Program-made: the position numbers and the translations under genes
Assembly: GCA_029821515.1 (NCBI GenBank)
Contig: JALGTD010000181.1
Span: forward strand, 1-6,193
From: Candidatus Zipacnadia bacterium
Lineage (GTDB): Bacteria > Armatimonadota > Zipacnadia > Zipacnadales > Zipacnadaceae
Direction: 5' to 3'
Length of the DNA stretch: 6,193 nt
The notes under the pieces: generated by a model
Database searches by the model: none
Told to the model about the DNA's origin: nothing
Seen by the model: only the letters and a program-made list of their open reading frames with translations
Shown here: in pieces, positions 1 through 5,113 of the stretch
How the letters are laid out: every line of letters starts with the position of its first letter
How positions within the stretch are numbered: the first letter of the stretch is position 1

Positions 1-30
1 TCGCCTCCTGCGACTGACTAACCTGCTGCC

Positions 31-969
31 CTACTCCGCACTGACCTCGACGGGGACGATGATCTCCAGTGGCCGGGCGACATCAGTTGATCTGATCTGG
101 TCGGTTGCCGCCAGCACCCGGCAGGTGGCCACCCCATCCTCGAAACCGACTACCCTGACCTTGGCGATCATCCGGTCACCACGGTAGATACCGTACTGCG
201 CACCCGGGGCGGGGCGCATATCGGCGGGGAAGGCCAGCTTGATCGTCTGCTGCTCGACGGGAATCGCAGCTTCGTAGCCGGGAACATCACCACGCCCCTG
301 CTCGAGCCGTTTAACCAGTTCCTCAGCGGCACTGTCCGCTGCCGAGCCGACCAGCGATTCCTTGATGCCACTGGCCAGATAGCCTCCACCGATATAGCCG
401 ACTTTGGGGAAGACCACTCCTATGCCCTTCAGCTTCGATTTGGAGCTGGTGATCTCGCCCAGCGGCCGGATAACTCCGGTGCCGGCATCGATGATCTGGC
501 CGTTGAGATGGAACTTGACCTTAACCAGCCCGCCCAGGGAAAAGATCCCAATATTAGCGGCGGCGTTGTAGTCTTTGACATCCACTCGTGCGGTCAGCTT
601 GAGTATGGCACTGGCCCCGTAAAGTTGGTCTTTGGGAGGAGCAGTGGTTGGATTGACTCCCGCCAGATTCTGCTCCTGCTGAATGGCCTGGAGTGCATCG
701 CCTCGCGCCAGCATAGTGAAGCCGTGCTCGGCCAGCTTCGCCTCCAGTAGCGCGGGCAGCCACTTACGCAGCTCGCTACTGTAACGCCCCTGCATTTGCA
801 GTTGCATTACCACAATTCGCTGGGCGGGGATATCCTGGCCAGCCCCGGGGCCGGCCACACTGGTAGCCTGGCCAGCCTCAGTAGTGCCCGCTGCTGGGGT
901 CTCTTCTGCCAGCACTGGCAAAGCCACCAGCAATAGCAGACTAATGGATACTATCAATATCCGATTCAT
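31..969 (-). CDS. Exported CsgG-like protein
   Basis: 312 residues. The N-terminus is a classic signal peptide: Arg3, a hydrophobic run at residues 4-20, and a V-L-A cleavage site after Ala21. There is no lipobox cysteine, unlike E. coli CsgG. An Ala/Gly/Thr-rich linker (about 22-49) leads into a core at about 50-222 that resembles the CsgG/HfaB fold: a strand starting RIVVMQLQ at 51, an amphipathic helix, FTMLARGDALQAIQQEQNLAG at about 84-104 (the family pattern 'vleR..l..il.Eq.l'), then YGASAILKLTARV at 117-129 (family 'GAd.li.g.vt.y'). The last 75 residues are beta-rich and recall the C-terminal domain of FlgT-like proteins. Family members assemble surface fibres or act in the cell envelope; the exact role here is unknown. 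The start is supported by a purine-rich GGAAGGTGGG stretch just upstream on the minus strand. It is transcribed divergently from the rest and is probably not functionally linked. Family call by eye, moderately sure. Confidence 0.8.
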   Translation of the reverse strand: MNRILIVSISLLLLVALPVLAEETPAAGTTEAGQATSVAGPGAGQDIPAQRIVVMQLQMQGRYSSELRKWLPALLEAKLAEHGFTMLARGDALQAIQQEQNLAGVNPTTAPPKDQLYGASAILKLTARVDVKDYNAAANIGIFSLGGLVKVKFHLNGQIIDAGTGVIRPLGEITSSKSKLKGIGVVFPKVGYIGGGYLASGIKESLVGSAADSAAEELVKRLEQGRGDVPGYEAAIPVEQQTIKLAFPADMRPAPGAQYGIYRGDRMIAKVRVVGFEDGVATCRVLAATDQIRSTDVARPLEIIVPVEVSAE

Positions 970-994
970 AGTCCCACCTTCCTCTTTGAGCCGG

Positions 995-1022
995 TTGACA
1001 CGCTCTTCTCATAGAGTATAGA
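995..1022 (+). promoter_or_regulatory. Possible sigma-70-type promoter in the divergent spacer
   Basis: TTGACA at 995-1000 (perfect -35 consensus), a 16-base spacer, then TATAGA at 1017-1022 (4 of 6 to the -10 consensus), pointing right towards the Gfo remnant and sialidase gene. The same bases read on the minus strand contain TATACT (1020-1015), a 5-of-6 -10 box aimed at the CsgG-like gene, but with no good -35 partner. The placement in a divergent spacer is sensible. Promoter consensus in this organism is unknown, so a chance match is possible. Confidence 0.35.
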
Positions 1023-1191
1023 CGTTTGGGGCCGCGTATAGTTCCGTTGGGCACCGATCCTGGCAGCCTAAATGGAAAACGAGTATTATAGGGAGGAACC
1101 AGCCGCCAGATGAAGAATGTGACGGCAGCTTAGTTAATCTGGTGGTAATTGAGGGCTATTACTACGGTCATCATAATAAAACCCGGCGCTT

Positions 1192-1239
1192 GCTGGCTGG
1201 CTCATAAAGTCTTTTCAGCAGAAGTTACGAGCAGCCAGC
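1192..1239. repeat. Imperfect inverted repeat (hairpin) upstream of Gfo remnant
   Basis: GCTGGCTG at 1192-1199 pairs with CAGCCAGC at 1232-1239. After one bulged G (1200), CTC (1201-1203) pairs with GAG (1229-1231), giving 11 base pairs. The 25-base loop can itself form a small stem (CTTTT 1211-1215 with AGAAG 1220-1224, one G-T pair). It lies about 47 bases before the start codon at 1286. No U-run follows, so it is not a typical terminator. It may be a leader structure or chance. Confidence 0.4.
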
Positions 1240-1285
1240 CATCCACAGACAATCAGTGCACATAAAATAACGAGAAGGTGCTTCA

Positions 1286-1366
1286 ATGAACGATCAGATT
1301 AGTCTGGCAATAATTGGATGTGACGGGGAAACTGGGCGATAAACGAAGCGGGGCTGATCGGCGAGC
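1286..1366 (+). pseudogene. Remnant of a Gfo/Idh/MocA oxidoreductase gene (internal deletion)
   Basis: The start reads MNDQISLAIIGCDG, matching MNGQVRIAVIGCGG of the intact gene at 5114. By hand, 33 of 41 bases agree between 1286-1326 and 5114-5154, and the similarity continues upstream through the ribosome-binding stretch and the 'ttcaATG' context. The sequence then jumps: 1329-1353 is identical, base for base over 25 positions, to 5548-5572 of the intact gene, and ATCGGCGAGC at 1357-1366 matches again. The middle is missing, corresponding to about 392 bases of the intact copy, which includes the rest of the Rossmann domain and the EKP motif. The junction shifts the frame and the reading stops at 1340-1342 after 18 codons, so only a short peptide could be made. 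This is a dead paralogue of the gene at 5114. The remnant nature is directly visible; what lies beyond 1366 is less clear. Confidence 0.85.
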
Positions 1367-1542
1367 ATACCAATTCCTGCCTGCGTACACTGTTTGCTGG
1401 TGCAAGCGAATTCGGGCAGGTTTGGCGAAAGGATTTACACAGTCGGCAAAGAACTCTACCTCCGCCAATATCGCAGACGTAAAGCCCGCCGGGGAGAAAC
1501 CGCTGGCTGTGCCGAGGATATTGTAAAGACCTTGGCGGAAGG
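1367..1542 (+). other. Unassigned stretch, possibly the tail of the Gfo remnant
   Basis: In the frame that continues NWAINEAGLIGE (1330-1365), the sequence stays open to a TAA at 1480-1482. It reads SCLRTLFAGASEFGQVW from 1375. This faintly resembles the C-terminal helix of the intact Gfo protein at 3769 (SCLRTILAAIESARLGRTV, residues 310-328). If real, a second deletion has joined the middle of the dead gene to its tail. No nucleotide match to the visible part of the 5114 gene was found here, and that gene's own tail lies outside the window. The bases from 1483 to 1542 hold nothing I recognise. Confidence 0.3.
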
Positions 1543-1554
1543 TTGTGGGACAAA

Positions 1555-2448
1555 ATGCTGAAAGCTCTACTCATACTGGGTGCCGCTGCTCTTGTGATGG
1601 ATGGATCGTTGGGAGCGGACGCCGGCGAGGCGTTGTTCGAAGAGATGGTGGTTGTGCCGTTATCGCCAACGAGTACCCATCGCGGCATTACTGGCACCAT
1701 ACTGGAGTTGAAGAATGGTTCGTTGTTGTTTGTCTACTCGGGGCTTGGCGGGATCGCGGCACGAAAGTCCACCGACATCGGCCGGACCTGGAGTGAGCCG
1801 TGGCTTTTGCAGCCCAAGGCCGGCCTCGCATATACCGGGCACCCGGCTTTGCTGCGCCTGGCGGACGGCAAGATTATGTTCTCCTATTCCGTCCAGAACC
1901 TGACCACCGATTCGCTGGGCGTGAAGGGTGACCAGCACCAGTATGTCCGCCTGTCCGGCGACGAGGGTGAGACCTGGAGCCACCCACTGTGCGCCACGTT
2001 TGTCCCTGGAATATGCCAATCGATGCCCGACAAGGCCATCCAGCTTTCCACTGGACGCATAATAATGCCGGTGGCTACCGGCTACCCGGTGGACGACGCC
2101 CGCTGGGTATCAATGGTCTTCTACTCTGACAATGGCGGGTACGGCTGGTGGCCGAGCAAAAACTTCGTGGACCTCAATACCTATGAGACAGATGAGCCCA
2201 GTGTCGCGGAGCTTGAGGATGGGCGGTTGATTATGCTGTGCCGGACCACCATGGGCTATCTGGGCCGTTCCTATTCGGAGGACGAGGGTGAAACCTGGTC
2301 TGAGCCGGAACTGGCCGAGGACCTGCCTGCCGGCCTGGGCACGCCGTTTCACCTTGTGCGGCTGCCGACTACCGGGGATCTGCTGGTGATCTGGTGCAAC
2401 AATCCGCGGCCCTGGCCGCCGGCGAGGAACAGCCCACCGTACAAGTAG
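1555..2448 (+). CDS. Exported BNR/Asp-box sialidase-like protein, 5' part of frameshifted gene
   Basis: 297 residues from ATG 1555, chosen over an in-frame TTG at 1543 because the ATG directly begins a signal peptide (MLKALLILGAAALVMDGSLG, cleavage near residue 20) and GGAAGG lies 12 bases upstream. The mature part is a beta-propeller of the BNR/sialidase (BNR_2) type. Asp boxes S-x-D-x-G-x-T-W are at 72-79 (STDIGRTW), 134-141 (SGDEGETW) and 241-248 (SEDEGETW), with a degenerate one at 191-198 (SDNGGYGW). Each repeat has the usual strand pattern of the type LKNGSLLFVYSG, LADGKIMFSYS and LEDGRLIMLCR. Family members cleave terminal sugars from glycans outside the cytoplasm, but many relatives act on substrates other than sialic acid, so the substrate is unknown. 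The frame ends at TAG 2446-2448 in the middle of the fold, and the propeller resumes in another frame (2394-2690). Corrected by one base, the gene would be about 378 residues, a normal length for this group. Confidence 0.8.
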   Translation: MLKALLILGAAALVMDGSLGADAGEALFEEMVVVPLSPTSTHRGITGTILELKNGSLLFVYSGLGGIAARKSTDIGRTWSEPWLLQPKAGLAYTGHPALLRLADGKIMFSYSVQNLTTDSLGVKGDQHQYVRLSGDEGETWSHPLCATFVPGICQSMPDKAIQLSTGRIIMPVATGYPVDDARWVSMVFYSDNGGYGWWPSKNFVDLNTYETDEPSVAELEDGRLIMLCRTTMGYLGRSYSEDEGETWSEPELAEDLPAGLGTPFHLVRLPTTGDLLVIWCNNPRPWPPARNSPPYK

Positions 2449-2690
2449 CCCAACTCGAGCGCAAGCTCGGTCGCATCCGCTCGCCGCTCAGCTCAGCGAT
2501 CTCGCGCGATGGCGGGCAGACCTGGGAGCACCATCGCAATATCGCCGAGGACCCCGAGGGCGTCTACGGCGACTACGGCTATCCGGGTATTGACTTCATC
2601 GAGGACGGCGAAGTCGCCTTGGTCAACTACAACGCGATTGACGGTATCCGTCTGGCGCGGATTTATGTGGACTGGTTCTATGGGCAGTGA
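2394..2690 (+). pseudogene. 3' part of the frameshifted sialidase-like gene
   Basis: This frame continues the broken gene at 1555. It contains RSPLSSAISRDGGQTW, with the last Asp box SRDGGQTW at 2502-2525, then GDYGYPGIDFIEDGEVALVNY in two adjoining pieces and a C-terminus RLARIYVDWFYGQ that is typical of the final propeller blade ('gi.la.i...w.y'). It has no ribosome binding site or proper start of its own; the nearest GTG (2394) lies inside the upstream gene. The shift from frame 1 to frame 3 fits loss of a single base between codon W280 (2392-2394) and the stop at 2446. No slippery heptamer is visible, so programmed frameshifting is unlikely. It is either a natural mutation or a sequencing or assembly error. 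The stop at 2688-2690 is 39 bases before the SDR gene, suggesting one transcript. Confidence 0.75.
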
Positions 2691-2716
2691 CACAGCCGTC
2701 ACGGGTAACTGATTAC

Positions 2717-2722
2717 AGGAGG
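2717..2722 (+). promoter_or_regulatory. Ribosome binding site of the SDR gene
   Basis: A perfect AGGAGG sits 7 bases before the ATG at 2730. This fixes the start and indicates efficient translation. Confidence 0.85.
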
Positions 2723-2729
2723 TTAGGTC

Positions 2730-3527
2730 ATGAGTAATAACGTCTGGGATCTCTTTAGCCTCGAAGGACAGGTCGCGCTGGTTACGGGTGGCGCGAGGAA
2801 CCTGGGCCGGGATATGGTCGAAGCTCTCGCGGAGGCCGGTGCGGACGTCGCTGTCGCCAGCCGAAGCCTGGAAAGGGCAAACGAGACCGCTGCTACCATC
2901 GCACAAGAGACGGGACGTACCGTCCGCGGATATCAACTCGATGTGTCGGAGGAAATGCAGATTGTCCGCACGATCGGACAAGTTATTGAAGACTTCGGCA
3001 AGCTTGACATTCTGGTGAATAACGCCGGGAACCCGCGGAGCAGCGGACCACCCGAGGCGCGGTCGCTGGAGGAGTGGAATTACACCTTTGCGGTTAACTC
3101 AACTGGCGTCTTCCTGTGCATACGCGAGGCGATCAAGCACATGATGCCGCGTAACAGTGGAGTGATCATCAACATCGCCTCCGTAGCAGGCATGGTCGGC
3201 AAGGATCGCCGGCAGTACGAGGACGCCGACATGCTGGGGCTACCTGTAGACTACATGGCTGCCAAGGCAGCGGTCATTAATCTGACGCGCGACTATGCGT
3301 GCTATCTGGGACCGTACGGCATTCGTGTCAATTCCATCAGCATGGCCGGCTTCGAGCGCGGCCAGCCGCAGCCGTTCATAGAGAAATACACCTATATGAT
3401 ACCGCTGGGTCGAATGGGTGAAGATGGCAAAGACATGAAAGGTGCGGTAGTCTACCTGGCTAGCGAAGCATCGGCCTGGGTCACCGGGCACAATCTGGTA
3501 CTCGACGGTGGATACTGCGCATGGTAG
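2730..3527 (+). CDS. SDR family NAD(P)-dependent oxidoreductase
   Basis: 265 residues, the usual length for a classical short-chain dehydrogenase. The cofactor motif is TGGARNLG (19-26, the TGxxx[G/N]xG form). SR at 44-45 at the end of the second strand suggests some preference for NADP. DV is at 71-72 and NNAG at 97-100. The catalytic set is Asn123, Ser151, Tyr175 and Lys179 (YMAAK). The C-terminus has the standard SEASAWVTGHNLVLDGGY. Oddities: Ser151 to Tyr175 is 24 residues instead of about 13, because of an acidic loop (RRQYEDADMLGLP), and the usual 'N-x-I-x-P-G' after the sixth strand reads NSISMAG (201-207), without the proline. Both features would affect the substrate pocket. Reductases for sugar acids or polyols are common in this branch, but the substrate is not readable. 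It is a cytoplasmic enzyme, probably co-transcribed with the sialidase-like gene upstream. Confidence 0.93.
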   Translation: MSNNVWDLFSLEGQVALVTGGARNLGRDMVEALAEAGADVAVASRSLERANETAATIAQETGRTVRGYQLDVSEEMQIVRTIGQVIEDFGKLDILVNNAGNPRSSGPPEARSLEEWNYTFAVNSTGVFLCIREAIKHMMPRNSGVIINIASVAGMVGKDRRQYEDADMLGLPVDYMAAKAAVINLTRDYACYLGPYGIRVNSISMAGFERGQPQPFIEKYTYMIPLGRMGEDGKDMKGAVVYLASEASAWVTGHNLVLDGGYCAW

Positions 3528-3575
3528 TACTTGGTTGCATAGATCAGCGTAAGATCCTGTGCGTGCTTCGGGCCA

Positions 3576-3608
3576 GCCTCCCAAGCTTCGCGTTTCAAAG
3601 CTTGAGGC
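3576..3608. repeat. Bulged inverted repeat after the SDR gene
   Basis: CAAGCTT (3582-3588) pairs with AAGCTTG (3598-3604). After a two-base bulge (CC, 3580-3581), GCCT (3576-3579) pairs with AGGC (3605-3608). The stem has 11 base pairs with a 9-base loop. It starts 48 bases after the SDR stop. No T-tract follows, so a Rho-independent terminator is unlikely; it could be an mRNA-processing or stabilising structure. A smaller perfect hairpin, CGGCG-TTA-CGCCG, lies at 3641-3653. Confidence 0.4.
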
Positions 3609-3754
3609 GGCAGGTCTCTCCGACAGCCTTATTGTACAGGCGGCGTTACGCCGTTGGAGGGCCATGCCAAGCACAGCCAGGCCGACCCAGCGGACACACA
3701 GGAGGCACGAAATAGTTCGTCACCGAATAATGCCAGTGGACCTCAGCAAGTAAT

Positions 3755-3760
3755 AGGAGG
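3755..3760 (+). promoter_or_regulatory. Ribosome binding site of the first intact Gfo gene
   Basis: A perfect AGGAGG lies 8 bases before ATG 3769 and fixes that start. Confidence 0.85.
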
Positions 3761-3768
3761 ATGTTGAG

Positions 3769-4764
3769 ATGAACGAAACTCTGAAGACTTTGGTTGTCGG
3801 CGGCGGCTCGGCTGGGGTACGACACTTCCGTTACCTGACCGAGTACGGCGTCAAATGCAGCGTTTGTGATCCAGTAGAACCCTGTCGGGTCACCCAGGAG
3901 TTCCCCGACGCCGAGCACTTCCTGGACTTTGACGCGGTTGATCTGAGCGGATTCGATGCTGTGATGATTGCGACACCGCCCTTCCTGCACGTGCCTCAGG
4001 CAATTGCCGCCGCGCGCGCCGGCTGTCACATCCTGCTCGAGAAGCCGATAAGCAATAGCGAGGAGGGCTTGGACGAGCTCGAGCAGATCGTCGAGGAGAA
4101 AGGACTGGTGGCCAGCGTCGCCTACCCGTATGCAAACTCGTCGGCGTGGGACAGACTGCTTGAGATCATTGACGCTGGAGAGATCGGTGACGTGTGGATG
4201 TTGGCCGCTCACGGCGGCCAGAACATCCTCCAACCTCGGCCTGACTACTACTCCACCTACTACGGACAGGAGGCCCTGGGTGGCGGATGCCTCCAGGACA
4301 ATATGACCCATGCGGTCATGGCCGCGGAGATGATCGGCGGCCCTGTGGCGGAGGTGGCCGCGCAACGCCACAACATCGGCCTGGAAAACATTGATACCGA
4401 CGATACTTCCTTCGTCTGGCTGAAGTTCAAGTCGGGCGTCGTTGCCACTCTCGATTCCAGCCTCCAGTGCCATCTCCGGCATTCCGAGTGGATTGTGTCG
4501 GGCAGCGCCGGGGCCGTGCGTGTTGATCTGGAGTCTGAGCCAGTGGCAATTCATCTCTTCGATGCTGCCACCGAGGATATGCACGAGGAGTTCATTGAAG
4601 ACACTCGTGATGAGAGCTTCCGGAGCAGTGACAAGAACTTTGTGGAGGCGATTCGCGGCAATGCTTCGGTGCGTTGCACCTTGGCTCAGGCGCGGAGCTG
4701 CCTACGGACGATCCTGGCCGCCATCGAGTCGGCCCGGCTCGGCAGGACTGTGACAATCTCCTAG
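3769..4764 (+). CDS. Gfo/Idh/MocA family oxidoreductase (first copy)
   Basis: 331 residues, complete, within the normal range of the family (about 320-400). The N-terminal Rossmann domain has VVGGGSAGVRH (9-19, dinucleotide loop), Asp34 at the end of the second strand (points to NAD(H)), ATPPFLH at 68-74 and the family signature EKP at 91-93, whose lysine is the usual catalytic residue. The C-terminal alpha/beta domain has GGGCLQDNMTH (171-181); Asp177 and His181 fit the conserved D-x-x-x-H pair of the active site. Members oxidise or reduce hydroxyl or keto groups on sugars, inositols or similar compounds in the cytoplasm; the substrate here is unknown. It is clearly a different subfamily from the gene at 5114: shorter, and alike only in the shared motifs. 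With the SDR and sialidase-like genes it may form a sugar-processing set. Confidence 0.92.
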   Translation: MNETLKTLVVGGGSAGVRHFRYLTEYGVKCSVCDPVEPCRVTQEFPDAEHFLDFDAVDLSGFDAVMIATPPFLHVPQAIAAARAGCHILLEKPISNSEEGLDELEQIVEEKGLVASVAYPYANSSAWDRLLEIIDAGEIGDVWMLAAHGGQNILQPRPDYYSTYYGQEALGGGCLQDNMTHAVMAAEMIGGPVAEVAAQRHNIGLENIDTDDTSFVWLKFKSGVVATLDSSLQCHLRHSEWIVSGSAGAVRVDLESEPVAIHLFDAATEDMHEEFIEDTRDESFRSSDKNFVEAIRGNASVRCTLAQARSCLRTILAAIESARLGRTVTIS

Positions 4765-4789
4765 CACGTCGCTGTTCAGACATAAGAAC

Positions 4790-4834
4790 ATGATGACTAC
4801 CAGAGAGCGCGTCGTGTGTGGCTTCCAGCATTAG
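4790..4834 (+). pseudogene. Possible 5' remnant of a uroporphyrinogen-decarboxylase-like gene
   Basis: Two tandem ATG codons open a 14-residue frame, MMTTRERVVCGFQH, ending at TAG 4832-4834. Many URO-D/MtaA-like methyltransferases begin with the pattern M-[TS]-x-R-E-R-[VL]-x-x-[AG]-[LF]-x-H followed by EPDR-x-P, and this stretch ends exactly where EPDR would follow. Such genes are common neighbours of Gfo/Idh/MocA genes. No good ribosome binding site precedes it, and 14 residues is too few to be sure. It is treated as a remnant because two other 5' gene stubs lie nearby. Confidence 0.3.
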
Positions 4835-4921
4835 GATTAGTATGGTTTGCTCAGCAGCATACTTTGTGGGTATTGGGTGTCAAATAGAGCAGACATTGCG
4901 AGTTCTTTCAATGTAATACTG

Positions 4922-4925
4922 GGAG
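4922..4925 (+). promoter_or_regulatory. Ribosome binding site retained before the sialidase stub
   Basis: GGAG in the purine-rich run GGGAGAG (4921-4927), 7 bases before ATG 4933. Its retention suggests that the short frame is the true 5' end of a former gene, still translatable. Confidence 0.45.
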
Positions 4926-4932
4926 AGCAGCT

Positions 4933-5055
4933 ATGCTGAAGGCAAGCGATTTTGAACACGGAGTAGTTGCCGCTCGCCCCGACCGGATCTACAGTTGGCT
5001 GGGCATAACCAGGGTCAAGGGCGAGGAGATTATGGCGGCTGCCCGCCAGATGTGA
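4933..5055 (+). pseudogene. 5' remnant of a second sialidase-like (BNR) gene
   Basis: A 40-residue frame, beginning MLKASDFEHGVVAARPDR and ending in TGA 5053-5055. The segment RIYSWLGITRVKGEEIMAAA fits the first propeller strands of cytoplasmic-type sialidase-like proteins, which typically read '..P.r.ygWPgitRl.nGeilvaas'. Here the WPG of that pattern reads WLG. The rest of the protein (over 300 residues) is missing, with no Asp box anywhere before the next gene. It lacks a signal peptide, so it is a different subfamily from the gene at 1555. It lies directly before the second Gfo gene, as such genes often do. Alternatives are a real 40-residue peptide or chance; the good ribosome binding site and family-like pattern favour a remnant. 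Confidence 0.5.
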
Positions 5056-5064
5056 TCACCGAAG

Positions 5065-5090
5065 AGTAGCAATCGGCGGTTGCCGCTACT
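5065..5090. repeat. Bulged inverted repeat before the second Gfo gene
   Basis: AGTAGC (5065-5070) pairs with GCTACT (5085-5090) and, after a four-base bulge (AATC), GGC (5075-5077) pairs with GCC (5082-5084) around a GGTT loop. It is 9 base pairs in total, placed between the sialidase stub's stop and the ribosome binding site at 5101. No T-run follows. It is a weak candidate for an attenuating or processing structure. Confidence 0.3.
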
Positions 5091-5100
5091 GAATCTCTAC

Positions 5101-5106
5101 GGAGGT
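5101..5106 (+). promoter_or_regulatory. Ribosome binding site of the second Gfo gene
   Basis: GGAGGT, 7 bases before ATG 5114. The related remnant at 1286 has the weaker AAGGTG at the matching place. Confidence 0.8.
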
Positions 5107-5113
5107 ACTTTCA

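Larger units (their letters stand above)
970..1285. other. Divergent intergenic spacer, 316 bases
   Basis: No gene recognised. It is visibly more AT-rich than its flanks around 1070-1280. Apart from the promoter-like pair and the hairpin listed separately, it has a ribosome-binding-like AGGGAGG (1090-1096) followed at 1110 by a 7-codon frame (MKNVTAA, stop). A plus-strand frame stays open from about 1024 to 1206 but has no start codon and no recognisable content. An AAGGTG at 1275-1280 serves the remnant start at 1286. Confidence 0.6.
3528..3768. other. Intergenic spacer between SDR and Gfo genes, 241 bases
   Basis: No gene recognised. A 64-codon frame (GTG 3559 to TAA 3751-3753) is open, but its arginine-rich translation looks random and it lacks a ribosome binding site. 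An orphan AGGAGG at 3700-3705 is followed by no start codon within range, so it may mark a lost gene start or be chance. The spacer is long for an operon, so the next gene may have its own promoter, but none is convincing. Confidence 0.5.
4765..5113. other. Intergenic spacer with gene stubs, 349 bases
   Basis: Besides the two stubs listed separately, this stretch is AT-richer around 4835-4920 and holds no recognised promoter. CTTTCAATG at 4905-4913 repeats nine bases found at the start of the 5114 gene, but here a TAA follows at once. A bulged inverted repeat lies at 5065-5090. Confidence 0.55.

Noticed and set aside
1110..1133. Seven-codon frame MKNVTAA after AGGGAGG as a leader peptide or gene stub
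   Set aside because: The spacer is 13 bases, the peptide is too short to match anything, and it has no run of a regulatory amino acid.
1024..1206. Open plus-strand frame in the divergent spacer, ending in a tyrosine- and histidine-rich stretch
   Set aside because: No start codon, no family pattern, and the AT-rich composition fits non-coding DNA.
1543..1554. TTG 1543 as start of the sialidase-like protein
   Set aside because: It would sit directly against its own GGAAGG and add four residues before the signal peptide; ATG 1555 fits better.
2394..2448. Programmed ribosomal frameshift in the sialidase-like gene
   Set aside because: No slippery heptamer or poly-A/T run in the overlap and no evident downstream structure. 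A one-base loss or sequence error is simpler.
2687..2702. GTGAC/GTCAC inverted repeat after the sialidase-like gene as a terminator
   Set aside because: Only five base pairs, no T-run, and it overlaps the stop codon in a 39-base gap to a gene with a strong ribosome binding site.
3559..3753. 64-codon plus-strand frame as a small gene
   Set aside because: It starts with GTG without a ribosome binding site, is arginine-rich with a random look, and overlaps hairpins and an orphan AGGAGG.
4905..4916. CTTTCAATG followed by TAA as a fourth gene remnant related to the 5114 start
   Set aside because: Only nine bases are shared and the ribosome-binding stretch differs; this is within chance expectation.
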